From: Nosema muscidifuracis
Lineage: Eukaryota; Microsporidia; Nosematidae
Direction: 5' to 3'
Assembly: GCA_028335825.1 (NCBI GenBank)
Contig: JAIOKI010000001.1
Location: 372,001-436,000 of the forward strand
Length of the DNA: 64,000 nt
The position numbers and the translations under genes were made by a program. Below are positions 40,926 to 50,864 of this stretch, in pieces. The notes below the pieces were generated by a model that was not told the origin of the DNA, made no database searches, and saw only the letters and a program-made list of their open reading frames with translations. Position 1 is the stretch's first letter. Every line of letters begins with the position of its first letter.

Positions 40926-42009
40926 GTTCAGAAAAAATTCTTATTTTTTATACATTATCTGAAACGTATTTTTTGTATGAATCAATTTAATCTATTTGAA
41001 ATCTTTATCGGTTTTATTACTGGACGTATAAAAAAATTATTTGTAGTTTATTATATAACATTATATTTATTAATATGTTAAAAAATTAAGTAAGTATCAA
41101 ATTATTAAAAGTATATTAATATCTTTACATTAAACTTGAAAATAATTTGTTATATGATATTTTACAAGTTTTATCTACAATATTGAAATCTTTAATTTTT
41201 TAAAGTTTGTATTCTATCGTGATACTGTTTATTATTTTTGTTCTTAACTATTTTTTACATTATTTAATATTTTGGTTCTAATACTGTTTATTATTTTGTT
41301 CTTAACTATTTTTTACATATTCATATTAAACACATCAATATTAATTTATCAATGGACAATTAGTTTATATTATATTGGATCAATTTGTGACCAAGAAAAA
41401 CGATTTTTTATTTATATTTACTGTTTCAAAATACATTATTTGTATTGTAAAGTTTTTTATTTGTTAATTAAAAAATCAATTATCCACTATAAATTATAAC
41501 TATCTAAAGAGAATCATTTTTTCATTCCAATGAGTCATCTACTTGACTTCAGTAAAAAATAGATTGATAATTTAATCAGAGAGAAATAAAATTTGAGACT
41601 ATTTAAAGGATAACAATATTTTCTTAAGATTTAAAAATATTTATATGGATTAGGTTGTAATTTAATAAAAAGATTATTAAAAACATACCAGAATATTAAA
41701 TGACCCTGAAAAAAACAATTAAAATTAACTCATTTTTACTAAAATTTATAATGATTAACAGAATTAATCATTTAATTTAACTAAAAATGTATAGTATCTG
41801 TTTTTTTTGTGTTTTCATAATTCATTAGTAAATCTAGTTTTGTATTATTGGCTTCATCATATATTTTTAATAATTATAACATAAATATTGATTTTAGAAT
41901 TTTGATCTTTGTAGTAGGAAATTTCCAACTACTAAAAAGATTTTTTTAATGATTAAATAAATATTTTATTAAACAATATACTTAACGATAAATTAATAAT
42001 TAATCAAAT
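40926..42009. other. 1.1 kb intergenic, nothing supported
   Basis: A short duplication (atactgtttattattttgtt) occurs near 41222-41310. A hydrophobic 75-codon open frame (41272-41499) is low-complexity and not called. Confidence 0.55.
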
Positions 42010-42615
42010 TTAATGATGTCCTCTGTGTATAGTGTGCAATATATCATTATGATGATCGCAATGTCCTCTGTAATGGTACCCACTATCTTTTTTACAAGTG
42101 AAATGGTAAACCTTTCCTTCCCTATCGAATGGAGTATTTACATGGCTTTCAATAAATTCGCTATGATGATGGTGAGTTCCAATCAAATCTTCACCTGGAC
42201 TTAAAGGCAACTCATCATGGATAGTAAACATCTGTTCGTATTTCATACCACATTCTTGTAAGGTGTATTTCAAATCAATTGGGTCGAATTCAATGCATCT
42301 ATTCTGTGACCTAATTTGGTATTTGTTTCCACCTATTGTTTCGAATCTGAATAACTGGTTAATTTTCCCATGTAATGAATACATTTTTAGGAAATTATTT
42401 TCTTCAACATCCCATACAGTTTTATCTCTGGGTGTATGTACAATAGTCAAGCCATTTTCTTTCTGATCAAATGTCCATCTTGTAGGTGAAGACATACTAC
42501 AACTTATTAGGACTCTGTTATTAACTGCTGGGTCTGCTTTATCACAAATATATAGATCTCCTCTGTAATGTTTAATAAATTCTTGGTAAGATAGTCCTAG
42601 TAATAATAAAAACAT
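42010..42615 (-). CDS. Secreted ricin-B-lectin-like protein, His tail (201 aa)
   Basis: The signal peptide is MFLLLLGLSYQE. The core shows FIKHYRGDLYICDKADP, SSPTRWTFDQKENG, KINQLFRFETI, QIRSQNRCIEFDP and YEQMFTI. The tail repeats the VNTPFDREGKVYHFT segment of the tandem sister at 40314-40925 and ends in HHNDILHTIHRGHH. Unlike the rest of the cluster a CCC lies close before the ATG on the coding strand (tacccagtATG). It is the last lectin-like gene before the housekeeping region. Confidence 0.85.
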   Translation of the reverse strand: MFLLLLGLSYQEFIKHYRGDLYICDKADPAVNNRVLISCSMSSPTRWTFDQKENGLTIVHTPRDKTVWDVEENNFLKMYSLHGKINQLFRFETIGGNKYQIRSQNRCIEFDPIDLKYTLQECGMKYEQMFTIHDELPLSPGEDLIGTHHHHSEFIESHVNTPFDREGKVYHFTCKKDSGYHYRGHCDHHNDILHTIHRGHH

Positions 42616-42811
42616 ACTGGGTATAATTCGTTGATTATATACAAAATAATTTAAAACGTATCTGTTCTAAGTTTCATATGTTTTAACACGTTTTTATGTT
42701 TTATAGATCAATTTAGAAACTTAAAAAATTAATCATTGTTTGAAATTTCATTACTACTTAAAATATACTGTTTTATTTTTGTTATATTTATCTTTTAATT
42801 ATTTATGCATT

Positions 42812-43042
42812 AAAACATTATTTAGTCAAAAATTCAAACTGAACTTAAAATTTATCTTTAATATTTCTAAAAAAAGAATAATTTATTTAAAACATTATTT
42901 AGTTAAAAATTCAAACTGGACTTAAAATTTATCTTTAATATTTTAAAAAAAGAATAATTTATATAAAACATTATTTAGTCAAAAATTCAAACTGAAATTA
43001 AAATTTATCTTCAATATTATTAAAAAAAGAATAATTTATTTA
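42812..43042 (+). repeat. About 77-bp tandem repeat, 3 copies
   Basis: The unit contains aaaacattatttagtcaaaa, ttcaaactga and aaaaaaagaataattta. Three successive copies lie in the space between the last lectin-like gene and the R2 gene. Confidence 0.9.
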
Positions 43043-43239
43043 AATGATTCCTTCATTTACTAAATGTAAAAAAAATCAAATATAGTTATGTAATAATAAA
43101 CAAATAAAACTAATTTGATTATAATTTGTAACTTATAAATAATAACAAAAAATATAAAAATATTTTTTTTTATTAATTTCCCTCCACACACCAGAAATAT
43201 TTTAATTAATTTTTTTCTATATAAATAAATTTATTTTAT

Positions 43240-43247
43240 CCCTCAGT
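43240..43247 (+). promoter_or_regulatory. CCC start-proximal motif of R2
   Basis: Tatccctcagt directly before the ATG; it supports the start. Confidence 0.6.
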
Positions 43248-44216
43248 ATGAAAACAATTGAACCATTATTAGATCCAAAAGAAGAAAGATATGTTTTATT
43301 TCCTATTAAATATCACGATATATGGCAGATGTATAAAAAAGCTGAAAGTTCATTCTGGACAGTTGAAGAAGTTGATTTATCAGCTGATAGACATGATTGG
43401 TCTACTTTAAATGATAATGAAAAATATTTTATTTCAAATATTCTTGCTTTTTTTGCTTCATCAGATGGAATTGTGAATGCAAACCTTGTTGAAAGATTTA
43501 TTACTGAAGTTACTGTACTAGAAGCCAAATGTTTTTATGGATTCCAAGTAGCAATAGAGAATATTCATAGTGAAATGTATTCTCTACTTATAGATGCTTA
43601 TATAACTGATCAAGATCAAAAAACACATTTACTTAATGCTATTACTACTATACCATGTATTAAAAAGAAAGCTGATTGGGCTTTGAAATGGATTCACGAT
43701 CCAGAATCTTCTTTTGCCACACGTGTAATTGCATTTGCTTGTGTTGAAGGAATATTTTTTTCAGGAGCGTTTGCTTCAATTTTCTGGTTAAAGAATCGTG
43801 GATTAATGCCTGGTCTAACTTTCTCTAATGAACTTATTAGTAGAGATGAAGGATTACATTGTGATTTCGCATGTCTTCTAAACAAATATTTAATTAATAA
43901 ATCACCTTACATATTAGATATAGTAAAAGAATCAGTTATTATTGAACAAGAATTTTTAAGTGAAAGTTTACCAGTAAATCTTATAGGAATGAATTGTAAG
44001 TTAATGTGTGAATATATTGAATTTGTAGCTGATAGATTACTTATTAATTTAGGATTAGAGAAATATTATAATACAGCTAATCCATTCGATTTCATGGAAA
44101 ATATATCTTTAGTAGGTAAGACTAATTTCTTTGATAAGAGAGAATCTCAGTATCAGAAAGCATTTGTAGGAATAGATAATGCTAATGATTCATTTAGAAC
44201 TGATGCAGATTTCTAA
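43248..44216 (+). CDS. RNR2: Ribonucleotide reductase small subunit R2
   Basis: Class Ia R2 holds the di-iron/tyrosyl radical cofactor for making dNTPs. Ligands can be placed: Asp73 (SSDGIV), Glu104 and His107 (ENIHSEMY), radical Tyr111 in the same motif, a Glu in [10 protein letters not shown], and Glu and His in [10 protein letters not shown]. All are intact. The C-terminal peptide DADF that docks in the large subunit is kept. At 322 aa it is a compact version lacking the usual N-terminal extension. It is very well conserved compared with neighbours and free of low-complexity inserts. Confidence 0.97.
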   Translation: MKTIEPLLDPKEERYVLFPIKYHDIWQMYKKAESSFWTVEEVDLSADRHDWSTLNDNEKYFISNILAFFASSDGIVNANLVERFITEVTVLEAKCFYGFQVAIENIHSEMYSLLIDAYITDQDQKTHLLNAITTIPCIKKKADWALKWIHDPESSFATRVIAFACVEGIFFSGAFASIFWLKNRGLMPGLTFSNELISRDEGLHCDFACLLNKYLINKSPYILDIVKESVIIEQEFLSESLPVNLIGMNCKLMCEYIEFVADRLLINLGLEKYYNTANPFDFMENISLVGKTNFFDKRESQYQKAFVGIDNANDSFRTDADF

Positions 44217-44224
44217 ATAAATAT

Positions 44225-44430
44225 TATTTAAATTTAATTATATAGTTTTTAATAAACGGTTTAATTATAGGATAATTTAAATTTAATTATACTATTATAT
44301 TAAAAAATCGATTATAGTATAATTTTATAATGTATATTTAAATTTAATTATATACTATTATATAAAAAAATCGATTATAGTATAATTAAATAATACTATT
44401 ATATAACATTTAATTAAGGATTTAATTATA
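44225..44430 (+). repeat. About 50-60-bp degenerate tandem repeat
   Basis: About four copies of aatttaattatatactatta followed by a short A/T run and tcgattatagtataatt, between the convergent R2 and PTPA genes. Confidence 0.75.
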
Positions 44431-44438
44431 GTATAATT

Positions 44439-45113
44439 TTATTCCTTTCTTAAATATTCGCTATAAATAAAACTCTTAGTAACAACATTCCTCATTAGGA
44501 CTTCTTTTTTATACATAGATACCATATCTTTAGTTATATCAATCCAAGGTCTATTAAACATTCGTAAAGCTATTACACTCTTACAATCATCCAATAAATT
44601 TTTATACCAATCTTGAATACCCAAACAAGATTCAGCAGATCCAAACACATAAGGAAGTAACTGATACGAATCAAGTGTCCATGACCCTTTTGATCCAGCT
44701 GGTTCTAAATTAAATTTTTTAATGAATTTTCTTGATACTTTCCAGTATATTTTCATTAAATTAAATATTTCACATAAATCTAAATTATTATTGGAGAATT
44801 CCTCGTAACAATAACATAAAAAATTAAGTTCATGACCTGTACCATAATCAAGTCTTTTACTGTTACCAAAACTATTCTGTATATATAAATTAATATTAGG
44901 TATATTTTTAAATACTATTATTGAATTAGGGTTAGCAAATCTACCTCTTTCTAATGATAAAGGAGTTCTTTCTATTAACTTATCAATATCTTCTAATATA
45001 TCTGATAATCTCTTGTTTATTTTTTGAGGTTCTGTTTGAATAGATATAACTATATTTTCTATAAAATCTGATATATTTTTATAAGCAGGTGTTTTTAAAA
45101 AATCAAATTCCAT
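44439..45113 (-). CDS. PP2A phosphatase activator PTPA (Rrd1/Rrd2-type), short form
   Basis: PTPA is a peptidyl-prolyl-isomerase-like chaperone that activates PP2A catalytic subunits. Family motifs are strong: RFANP (about 62), RLDYGTGHELNFLCY (about 89-103), LEPAGSKGSWTLDSYQLLPYVFGSAE (about 140-165) and RPWIDITKDM near the end. At 224 aa it is about 80-100 residues shorter than the usual protein. The loss is mainly N-terminal. The ATG is preceded by ccttaga on the coding strand. It is convergent with R2. Confidence 0.92.
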   Translation of the reverse strand: MEFDFLKTPAYKNISDFIENIVISIQTEPQKINKRLSDILEDIDKLIERTPLSLERGRFANPNSIIVFKNIPNINLYIQNSFGNSKRLDYGTGHELNFLCYCYEEFSNNNLDLCEIFNLMKIYWKVSRKFIKKFNLEPAGSKGSWTLDSYQLLPYVFGSAESCLGIQDWYKNLLDDCKSVIALRMFNRPWIDITKDMVSMYKKEVLMRNVVTKSFIYSEYLRKE

Positions 45114-45352
45114 TCTAAGGTATCAAAAAAATATTTTTTTATTAAATTATATATTAAACCTCAATTGTGTTAAGTAAAAATATTACATTATAATAAAATA
45201 ATAATATATAATTAAAAGAATGATATATATAATTTATAATAATGTATAATAATACAATTTATAATAATATATAATAAAACTATTTATAATATATAATTTA
45301 TGATAATTTATTCCTTTTTTTTTAAATATAAATCTCAAGATAAAAAATCATA

Positions 45353-46780
45353 TTAATTTTTATTTAAAATATAATTCATTAATGTACCATAAAAAAATAG
45401 ATTATCTTTCATAAGACTATCTATATAAATAAATTTCTTAAAAAAAAGCTCTCTATTAGAAACATATCCAAATAAAAATATCTCATCATCTCTTATTTTT
45501 AAATCTATAAGTTTTTGGAATAAGTTACCTTTATATTTATTTATCTTTATTGGTTTATATTTAATATCTTTAATTTTGTTTCTTTTACTACAAATTATAT
45601 TATAAATATCTTTTATACACCATTCGCTTATTATTTGATAATCAGAACCCATAAATTCACCAACAATATGAGGATATGTTATCATAAGATATTTTAGAAA
45701 TTCTATATGATCATTTTTATTTTCAAAAATATTAATAAATTCTTCTATAATTCTTTTATCAATATTTTTTATAATATTAATCTTTAAAATATTTTTATAT
45801 AAATTTATTTTCTTATTCTTAAGATCAAGATTTTTTATTTCTTCTTCTTTATGCTGATTCATTTTATTTATATTTTCGAAATTTATGCAATTGATGTCAT
45901 TATTTATTGAATTGGTGTCATTATTTATTAAATTGATATCTTTCTTATTATTCAATTTATTATCATTAATTATGCAATTGATATCTTTCTTATTATTATT
46001 ATATTCTACTTTATTATTCAACTTATCATTCAATCTATTATCTAAATTAAAACCATTTCTTAAATTATCATTCCTTAACTCATCATTCCTTAACTTATCA
46101 TTATCTAAATTAAAGTCATTCCTTAACTTATAATTATCATTATTATCTTCAATTACTTCTTTTGGTATGTAATCCAAATACTGAATCTTCTTATTCTGTT
46201 TTTCTTTAAGTATAAGCATCATATACATTTCAAAAATATTAATAAAATCTTCTTCATCATTCGTCTTATTAAGATAATCTATCATTTTATTCTTAAACCT
46301 TATTTTATCAAGCTTACTAAATACATTACTTAAATTAAAAATATGTATAGTAGAATATCTATAATATTTATCTTTAAAGAAATTATCAGTTAGATATTTA
46401 ATATAAAACATATCTATATCTAAATTATATACAACAAGTCTTTCAGAATATATTAAAGATATCTTACTACTGTATTCTAATATACTCACTGTAACAAATT
46501 TTTTTAAATATTCTTGATTAAGTACTGATATTACTTTTATAAAGAAATATTCTATATTAGGGATCATTAAAAAACTTGAAGATATTTCATTATTTATAAA
46601 ATATTCTGTACATTTAAAGTCCACCATCTTAGACTGTTCGTATGAAATATATTCATATATCAAGTTAAGATTTATGTTAATATTATTTAGATTTAGTACG
46701 TTTGATACACATTTCTTAAACTTGTGTAAAGATTCTTGGTTCTTTTTAGTGAATGAAATTAGGAGATCAAAAATAGCCAT
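45353..46780 (-). CDS. Hypothetical protein with Asn/Lys/Asp repeat region (475 aa)
   Basis: Two ordered, mostly helical parts (about 1-215 and 330-475) flank a low-complexity stretch of about 110 residues built from small units such as NDKLRNDELRND and INNDTNSINND. The N-terminal part has FKKCVSNVLNLNNIN and YEYISYEQSKMVDFKC. The C-terminal part has FINIFENKNDHIEFLKYLM and YPHIVGEFMG. No signal peptide or recognisable motif is present, and the family was not identified. The insert probably grew by slippage, since the DNA under it is itself repetitive. Confidence 0.65.
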   Translation of the reverse strand: MAIFDLLISFTKKNQESLHKFKKCVSNVLNLNNININLNLIYEYISYEQSKMVDFKCTEYFINNEISSSFLMIPNIEYFFIKVISVLNQEYLKKFVTVSILEYSSKISLIYSERLVVYNLDIDMFYIKYLTDNFFKDKYYRYSTIHIFNLSNVFSKLDKIRFKNKMIDYLNKTNDEEDFINIFEMYMMLILKEKQNKKIQYLDYIPKEVIEDNNDNYKLRNDFNLDNDKLRNDELRNDNLRNGFNLDNRLNDKLNNKVEYNNNKKDINCIINDNKLNNKKDINLINNDTNSINNDINCINFENINKMNQHKEEEIKNLDLKNKKINLYKNILKINIIKNIDKRIIEEFINIFENKNDHIEFLKYLMITYPHIVGEFMGSDYQIISEWCIKDIYNIICSKRNKIKDIKYKPIKINKYKGNLFQKLIDLKIRDDEIFLFGYVSNRELFFKKFIYIDSLMKDNLFFYGTLMNYILNKN

Positions 46781-47517
46781 CTTTTTTATTTATTTTTTAT
46801 ATATTTATTTTATAGGGATATTAAAATATTATTTATTATGTTACAGATAAATATTTTTAATATTAGGGTTTATTAAAAATATAACAGAATTTTATAAAAT
46901 ATTTTATATAATATTTTATATAGTATGTAATATTTTATAACAGAATTTTATATAAAATATAAAAGAGTTTTATATTAATGATTTTATTTAAGATGTAATA
47001 TATTATATTAATGATTTTATATAAATTGTAATATTTATAATTTTATATAAGATGTAATATATTATATTAATGATTTTATATAAGATGTAGTATAAATTGT
47101 AATATTTTATATAAGAAGTAATATTTATAAAAGATGTTTACACTTTATTTATCAATTAAACTATAATTAAAAATAAAATAATCAATTAAACTGTATTATC
47201 AATAAAACTATAATCAATTAAATTATATTATCAATTAAACTATAATAAAATTAAACTGTATTATCAATAAATTTATAATAAAATAAAAATATATTATTAA
47301 TTAAATATAATTTTATTTATTAATTAAAAATTCTATTATAAGAATAAATATTAACTATATTTTTTATATGTCATTTTATAATGATAAGGAGATTTATAAT
47401 ATTTGACTAATATTATTACTTACTATGATTAAAGGATCTTATTCTGACTAATTAAATTAATTATTGGTTATTTAATAAGGAGAGACTATATATATAATAA
47501 AAAGAGATTTATCCCCA
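46781..47517. other. 740 bp intergenic, short A/T repeats
   Basis: Imperfect repeats of tataagatgtaatatatta (about 46910-47110) and of aattaaactatattatcaat (about 47150-47290). No gene is seen. Confidence 0.65.
47513..47517 (+). promoter_or_regulatory. CCCC start-proximal motif of the PH-domain gene
   Basis: Tccccaatg places CCCC one base before the start codon and supports this start. Confidence 0.6.
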
Positions 47518-48747
47518 ATGGAGGAAGATAAAAATTCTAATATAAATAGAAGAAGAAAGAGTATCATGGTTATTGATAAAAAAGGACAAGCTAAAGAAGT
47601 TTCTAAAAATGGTAGTAAAGTTGATATATCTACTTTAATAGATTCTACTGATAAGACTAAAAAGAGTAGAGCTAATACTGTAGATAATATAGAGAAAGAT
47701 TTAACTTCTAAAGATTTAAGTAATAAGGATCTGAGTAATAAGGATTTAAGTACTAACAATTTAACTAATAAAGATTTAAATAATAAAGATTTAAGTAATA
47801 AGTTGGGAAATAATGATCTAAATAATAGTAAATTAATAAATAAGGGATTGAGTGATTCTAATCTTAATGTTAGTAAAGTAAATGAGGATAAGAAGATTTT
47901 GGAAAGATCTTTAAGTGGAAATGATAGCATAAAATCATCTGGTAGAAATGAAAGTATAAAATCAGTAGGTAGAAACGATAGTATAAAATCATCAAGTGGA
48001 AATGATAGTATAAAATCATCAAGTGGAAATGAAAGTAGACTAATTGATAATACAAATTCAGGTATGACATCTTCAATCGGAAACAAATCTGATGAAAACA
48101 AATTTAATACAAACGAATTGAAAACACTTTCTATGAAGAAATCTTCACACGATGAATACAGAAACGTAGAGATAGCAGCAGGAGCTACAGCAGGAACAGC
48201 AGCTACAGTACTTAATACAAAAAACCAACAAGATAAACATGTAACAATAAATGAACAAGAAAATGAAGAACATGAAGTATCAAATGATGGAAAATCAATT
48301 CCACTAACAGAAACAGACAAACATAATTTAAGAACCAGATCTCCGAACTCAACAGGACTAAACACAGGATTTTGTCCACAACGTATTCCATCTAATAATT
48401 TAAACGATAATAGTGGAATTATACAAGAACGAGAGAGGAATAATGTAGAAGCAGAAGGACATTTTTACAAAAGAAGACGAATTTTTGCATGCTTTTGGCA
48501 TGAGAAATATTTCCTTCTTACTAAGACAGGTATTCTTAAGTATTATAAAGCTAATGGAACAAGAGTTAGTAAAGGAAATTGGGATCTTAGAAATATACAA
48601 AGAATACATGAAGTTTTTATGGGAGGAGAGAATCATCCTTTTAGACTAGCTCTTATGAATGGAGAAGAAAACCTTTTATTTGGGTTTGATGATTCAGATA
48701 ATAGGGAGTACTGGCTTATCAAATTATCAAAATATATTAACAAATAA
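47518..48747 (+). CDS. PH-domain protein with repetitive N-terminal region (409 aa)
   Basis: Residues about 308-408 form a pleckstrin-homology domain: EGHFYKRRRIFACFWHEKYF, LLTKTGILKYYK, GNWDLRNIQRIHEV, PFRLALMNGEENLLFGFDD and the closing helix with the invariant Trp (EYWLIKLSKYI). PH domains bind phosphoinositides or proteins at membranes. The first 300 residues are disordered, with repeats of NKDLSNKDLS and GNDSIKSSSGNDSIKS type and a run of Ala/Thr (EIAAGATAGTAAT). No other domain is seen. The partner and lipid are unknown. The last codons are amplified downstream as a tandem array. Confidence 0.85.
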   Translation: MEEDKNSNINRRRKSIMVIDKKGQAKEVSKNGSKVDISTLIDSTDKTKKSRANTVDNIEKDLTSKDLSNKDLSNKDLSTNNLTNKDLNNKDLSNKLGNNDLNNSKLINKGLSDSNLNVSKVNEDKKILERSLSGNDSIKSSGRNESIKSVGRNDSIKSSSGNDSIKSSSGNESRLIDNTNSGMTSSIGNKSDENKFNTNELKTLSMKKSSHDEYRNVEIAAGATAGTAATVLNTKNQQDKHVTINEQENEEHEVSNDGKSIPLTETDKHNLRTRSPNSTGLNTGFCPQRIPSNNLNDNSGIIQERERNNVEAEGHFYKRRRIFACFWHEKYFLLTKTGILKYYKANGTRVSKGNWDLRNIQRIHEVFMGGENHPFRLALMNGEENLLFGFDDSDNREYWLIKLSKYINK

Positions 48748-49110
48748 ATTTAGTAGGCATATTTAATTATTTTAATATGTTAACAAATAATTCTAGTAAG
48801 CATATTAAATTATTTTTATTTCTATAATATATTAACAAATAATTTTATTAGGTGTATTTAATATATTAACAAATAATTTTATTAGGTGTATTTATATATT
48901 AACAAATAATTTTAGTAAGCATATTAAATTATTTTTATTTCTATAATATATTAACAAATAATTTTAGTAGGTGTATTTAATTATTTCTATAATATATTAA
49001 CAAATAATTTTAGTAGGTGTATTTAATATATTAACAAATAATTTTAGTAAGTATTTTTTATTATCAAAATATATTAACAAATAAATTTAATAAGCATATT
49101 TAATTATTTT
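48722..49110 (+). repeat. Tandem array built on the 3' end of the PH gene
   Basis: The unit, about 35-60 bases, contains aatatattaacaaataattt, tagtaggtgtattta and an optional attatttttatttctat. The first unit is the end of the coding sequence itself (atatattaacaaataaa, the last codons and stop). The last copy (about 49060) again reads tatcaaaatatattaacaaa like the gene end. Confidence 0.88.
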
Positions 49111-49206
49111 TATTTCTATATTAATATATTTTTTTTGACATGTTAACATATTTTATATTTTTTTATACTAATTATTCTTTTATTAATAATTTATTTTTTT
49201 CTACAA

Positions 49207-49704
49207 TCAATCTGATATCATTATCTCCATAACTTTATAAAAGAATTTTGCTACCTGTTCCTTCTCAAAACTAATTTCATCTCCCAGGATACCAAGCTCA
49301 CCCAAGTTTTCTGATCGAATAAGTTGGTACACGAACATGTCATCTTCAGGAACAAGTTCAAAATGAAGATGTCTATTATCTTTATCTACATTATACTTCA
49401 CTACATATTTATTACCTACCTGTGAGATATCCAAACCAAGAAATTTTATATAAAGATTTGTATTCCTTAAAAAGTCATTTTCTTTTTGTAGACTGTCTAT
49501 AAGATCTTTTTCAGTGTTATGTAATTCAATATCAATATCGTTAATAAATTTTATACTGTGATTCTTTGAATCATTCATGTCTTCTTCTTGTGTATTTTTA
49601 TTTTGAATAGTTTTTTGGGTTTTTTCTTTGTCAGTGCTTTTAAATCCAGTTCTTGTACTTCGTTTGGGTGTCTTTAGTGTGATTCTTTTCTTAGGTGTTT
49701 TCAT
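49207..49704 (-). CDS. Csm1/Pcs1-like (monopolin) kinetochore protein (165 aa)
   Basis: The protein has a basic, Thr/Lys-rich N-terminus (residues 1-30), a short coiled-coil-like helix (about 60-82, ELHNTEKDLIDSLQKENDFL) and a globular C-terminal part. This ends in LGILGDEISFEKEQVAKFFYKVMEIM, resembling the closing segment of Csm1/Pcs1 (L-P..L.EEI.FPR....KF...). Csm1 family proteins dimerise through the coil and clamp kinetochore or rDNA proteins. The fit is by pattern only. Another RWD-type kinetochore subunit is the main alternative. The bases before the ATG carry GGGG rather than CCCC. Confidence 0.55.
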   Translation of the reverse strand: MKTPKKRITLKTPKRSTRTGFKSTDKEKTQKTIQNKNTQEEDMNDSKNHSIKFINDIDIELHNTEKDLIDSLQKENDFLRNTNLYIKFLGLDISQVGNKYVVKYNVDKDNRHLHFELVPEDDMFVYQLIRSENLGELGILGDEISFEKEQVAKFFYKVMEIMISD

Positions 49705-50327
49705 TTTTGACCCCTTAAAATATTTTAAATTATAAAATATTTCATATTATGGATTTAAATGTTTATATTTTTGTTTACAATGTTATATTTGATATAAAGA
49801 GTGATAGTATTACATAATATAAAGAATGATAGTATTACATAATACTAAATAATATAAAGAGTGATAATATAAAAAATAAATATTACATAATATAAAGAAT
49901 GATAATATGAATAAATAATAATAATATTACATAATATAAAAAATATTATATAATATAAAGAATATTATATAAAATTCCCCCTTTTGGTATAAATTCAAAT
50001 AGTCTTTCAAAAATTATTCAGTTCCAGAACTATTAATAAATAAAATTAAAAAATAAGTAGATTTAGCATTTTACTTCATTTATAAAATTGTTATAAATTA
50101 AATAACAATTAATCTGTCAAAAATGTCATATAAATTTTATAATGAATGACTTATAATTTTATAATGAATGACATATAAATTTTATAATGAATAGATATTA
50201 TTAATAATAAATGATAATAAACACCAATAAATATTATAAAAATAAATAATGATATTAAAATAAATAAATTTTTTAATTTGTTTTTTACCTCCTTTTTTTA
50301 ATAAATAATATTTTCTTCTAATCCTAT
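49705..50327. other. 620 bp intergenic with short repeats
   Basis: Repeats of ataatataaagaatgataat type occur at about 49785-49970 and three copies of aaattttataatgaatgaca at about 50130-50190. No gene is seen. Confidence 0.65.
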
Positions 50328-50864
50328 ATGTCTCATATAATATTAATAGGTCCACCTGGTTGTGGTAAAGGTACAATATCCCATCAAATAACCAAAGATA
50401 ATACTAGAATACGTCACTTAAGTACTGGAGAAATGCTTCGTACACAGAATAATAAAGAAATACATGATAACCTTAAAAAAGGATTATTCGTATCAGATGA
50501 GTGTATTAATAATCTAGTTCTTAGTAAAATACATGAAAGTTCTCATATTCTTCTTCTAGATGGGTACCCTCGTACACTCAGTCAAGCTTCTAATTTTGGT
50601 ACAGAATATGTTAATCTAGTTATTGTATTAAAAGTTGATGATGATATTTGTATAAGAAGAATACAAGGAAGAAAAGATAAGAGAGAGGATGATAAAGATA
50701 TTAATGTAGTAAAAAAGAGAATAGAAATTTATCATCAAGTTACTGAACCAGTTATAGAATATTATAAAGAAAAAGGATTAGTAGAATATGTAGAAGCTGG
50801 AGATGATATAGAGAAGGTATATGAGAGGATAAAAGATGTATTAAATAAAAGAGTTAATTTTTAA
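50328..50864 (+). CDS. Adenylate kinase, short form (178 aa)
   Basis: It interconverts ATP, AMP and ADP. The P-loop is at residues 7-15 (GPPGCGKGT), the AMP-site motif LSTGEML follows at about 30, LDGYPRTLSQA holds the DGYPR signature at about 78-82, and RIQGRKDKREDD carries the LID arginines. The LID is short, as in cytosolic AK1-type enzymes, with no zinc cysteines. The C-terminal helix follows (VYERIKDVLNKRV). There is no C-rich motif right at the start, although acctcc lies about 40 bases upstream. The last codons and stop are repeated in the downstream array. Confidence 0.93.
   Translation: MSHIILIGPPGCGKGTISHQITKDNTRIRHLSTGEMLRTQNNKEIHDNLKKGLFVSDECINNLVLSKIHESSHILLLDGYPRTLSQASNFGTEYVNLVIVLKVDDDICIRRIQGRKDKREDDKDINVVKKRIEIYHQVTEPVIEYYKEKGLVEYVEAGDDIEKVYERIKDVLNKRVNF

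Noticed and set aside
41272-41499. 75-codon hydrophobic open frame
   Set aside because: Ile/Phe/Tyr/Leu bias follows from T-rich DNA; no start motif and no paralogue.
47870-48365. Minus-strand Ser/Leu/Phe-rich frames over the PH gene
   Set aside because: Antisense shadows of the repetitive N-terminal coding region.
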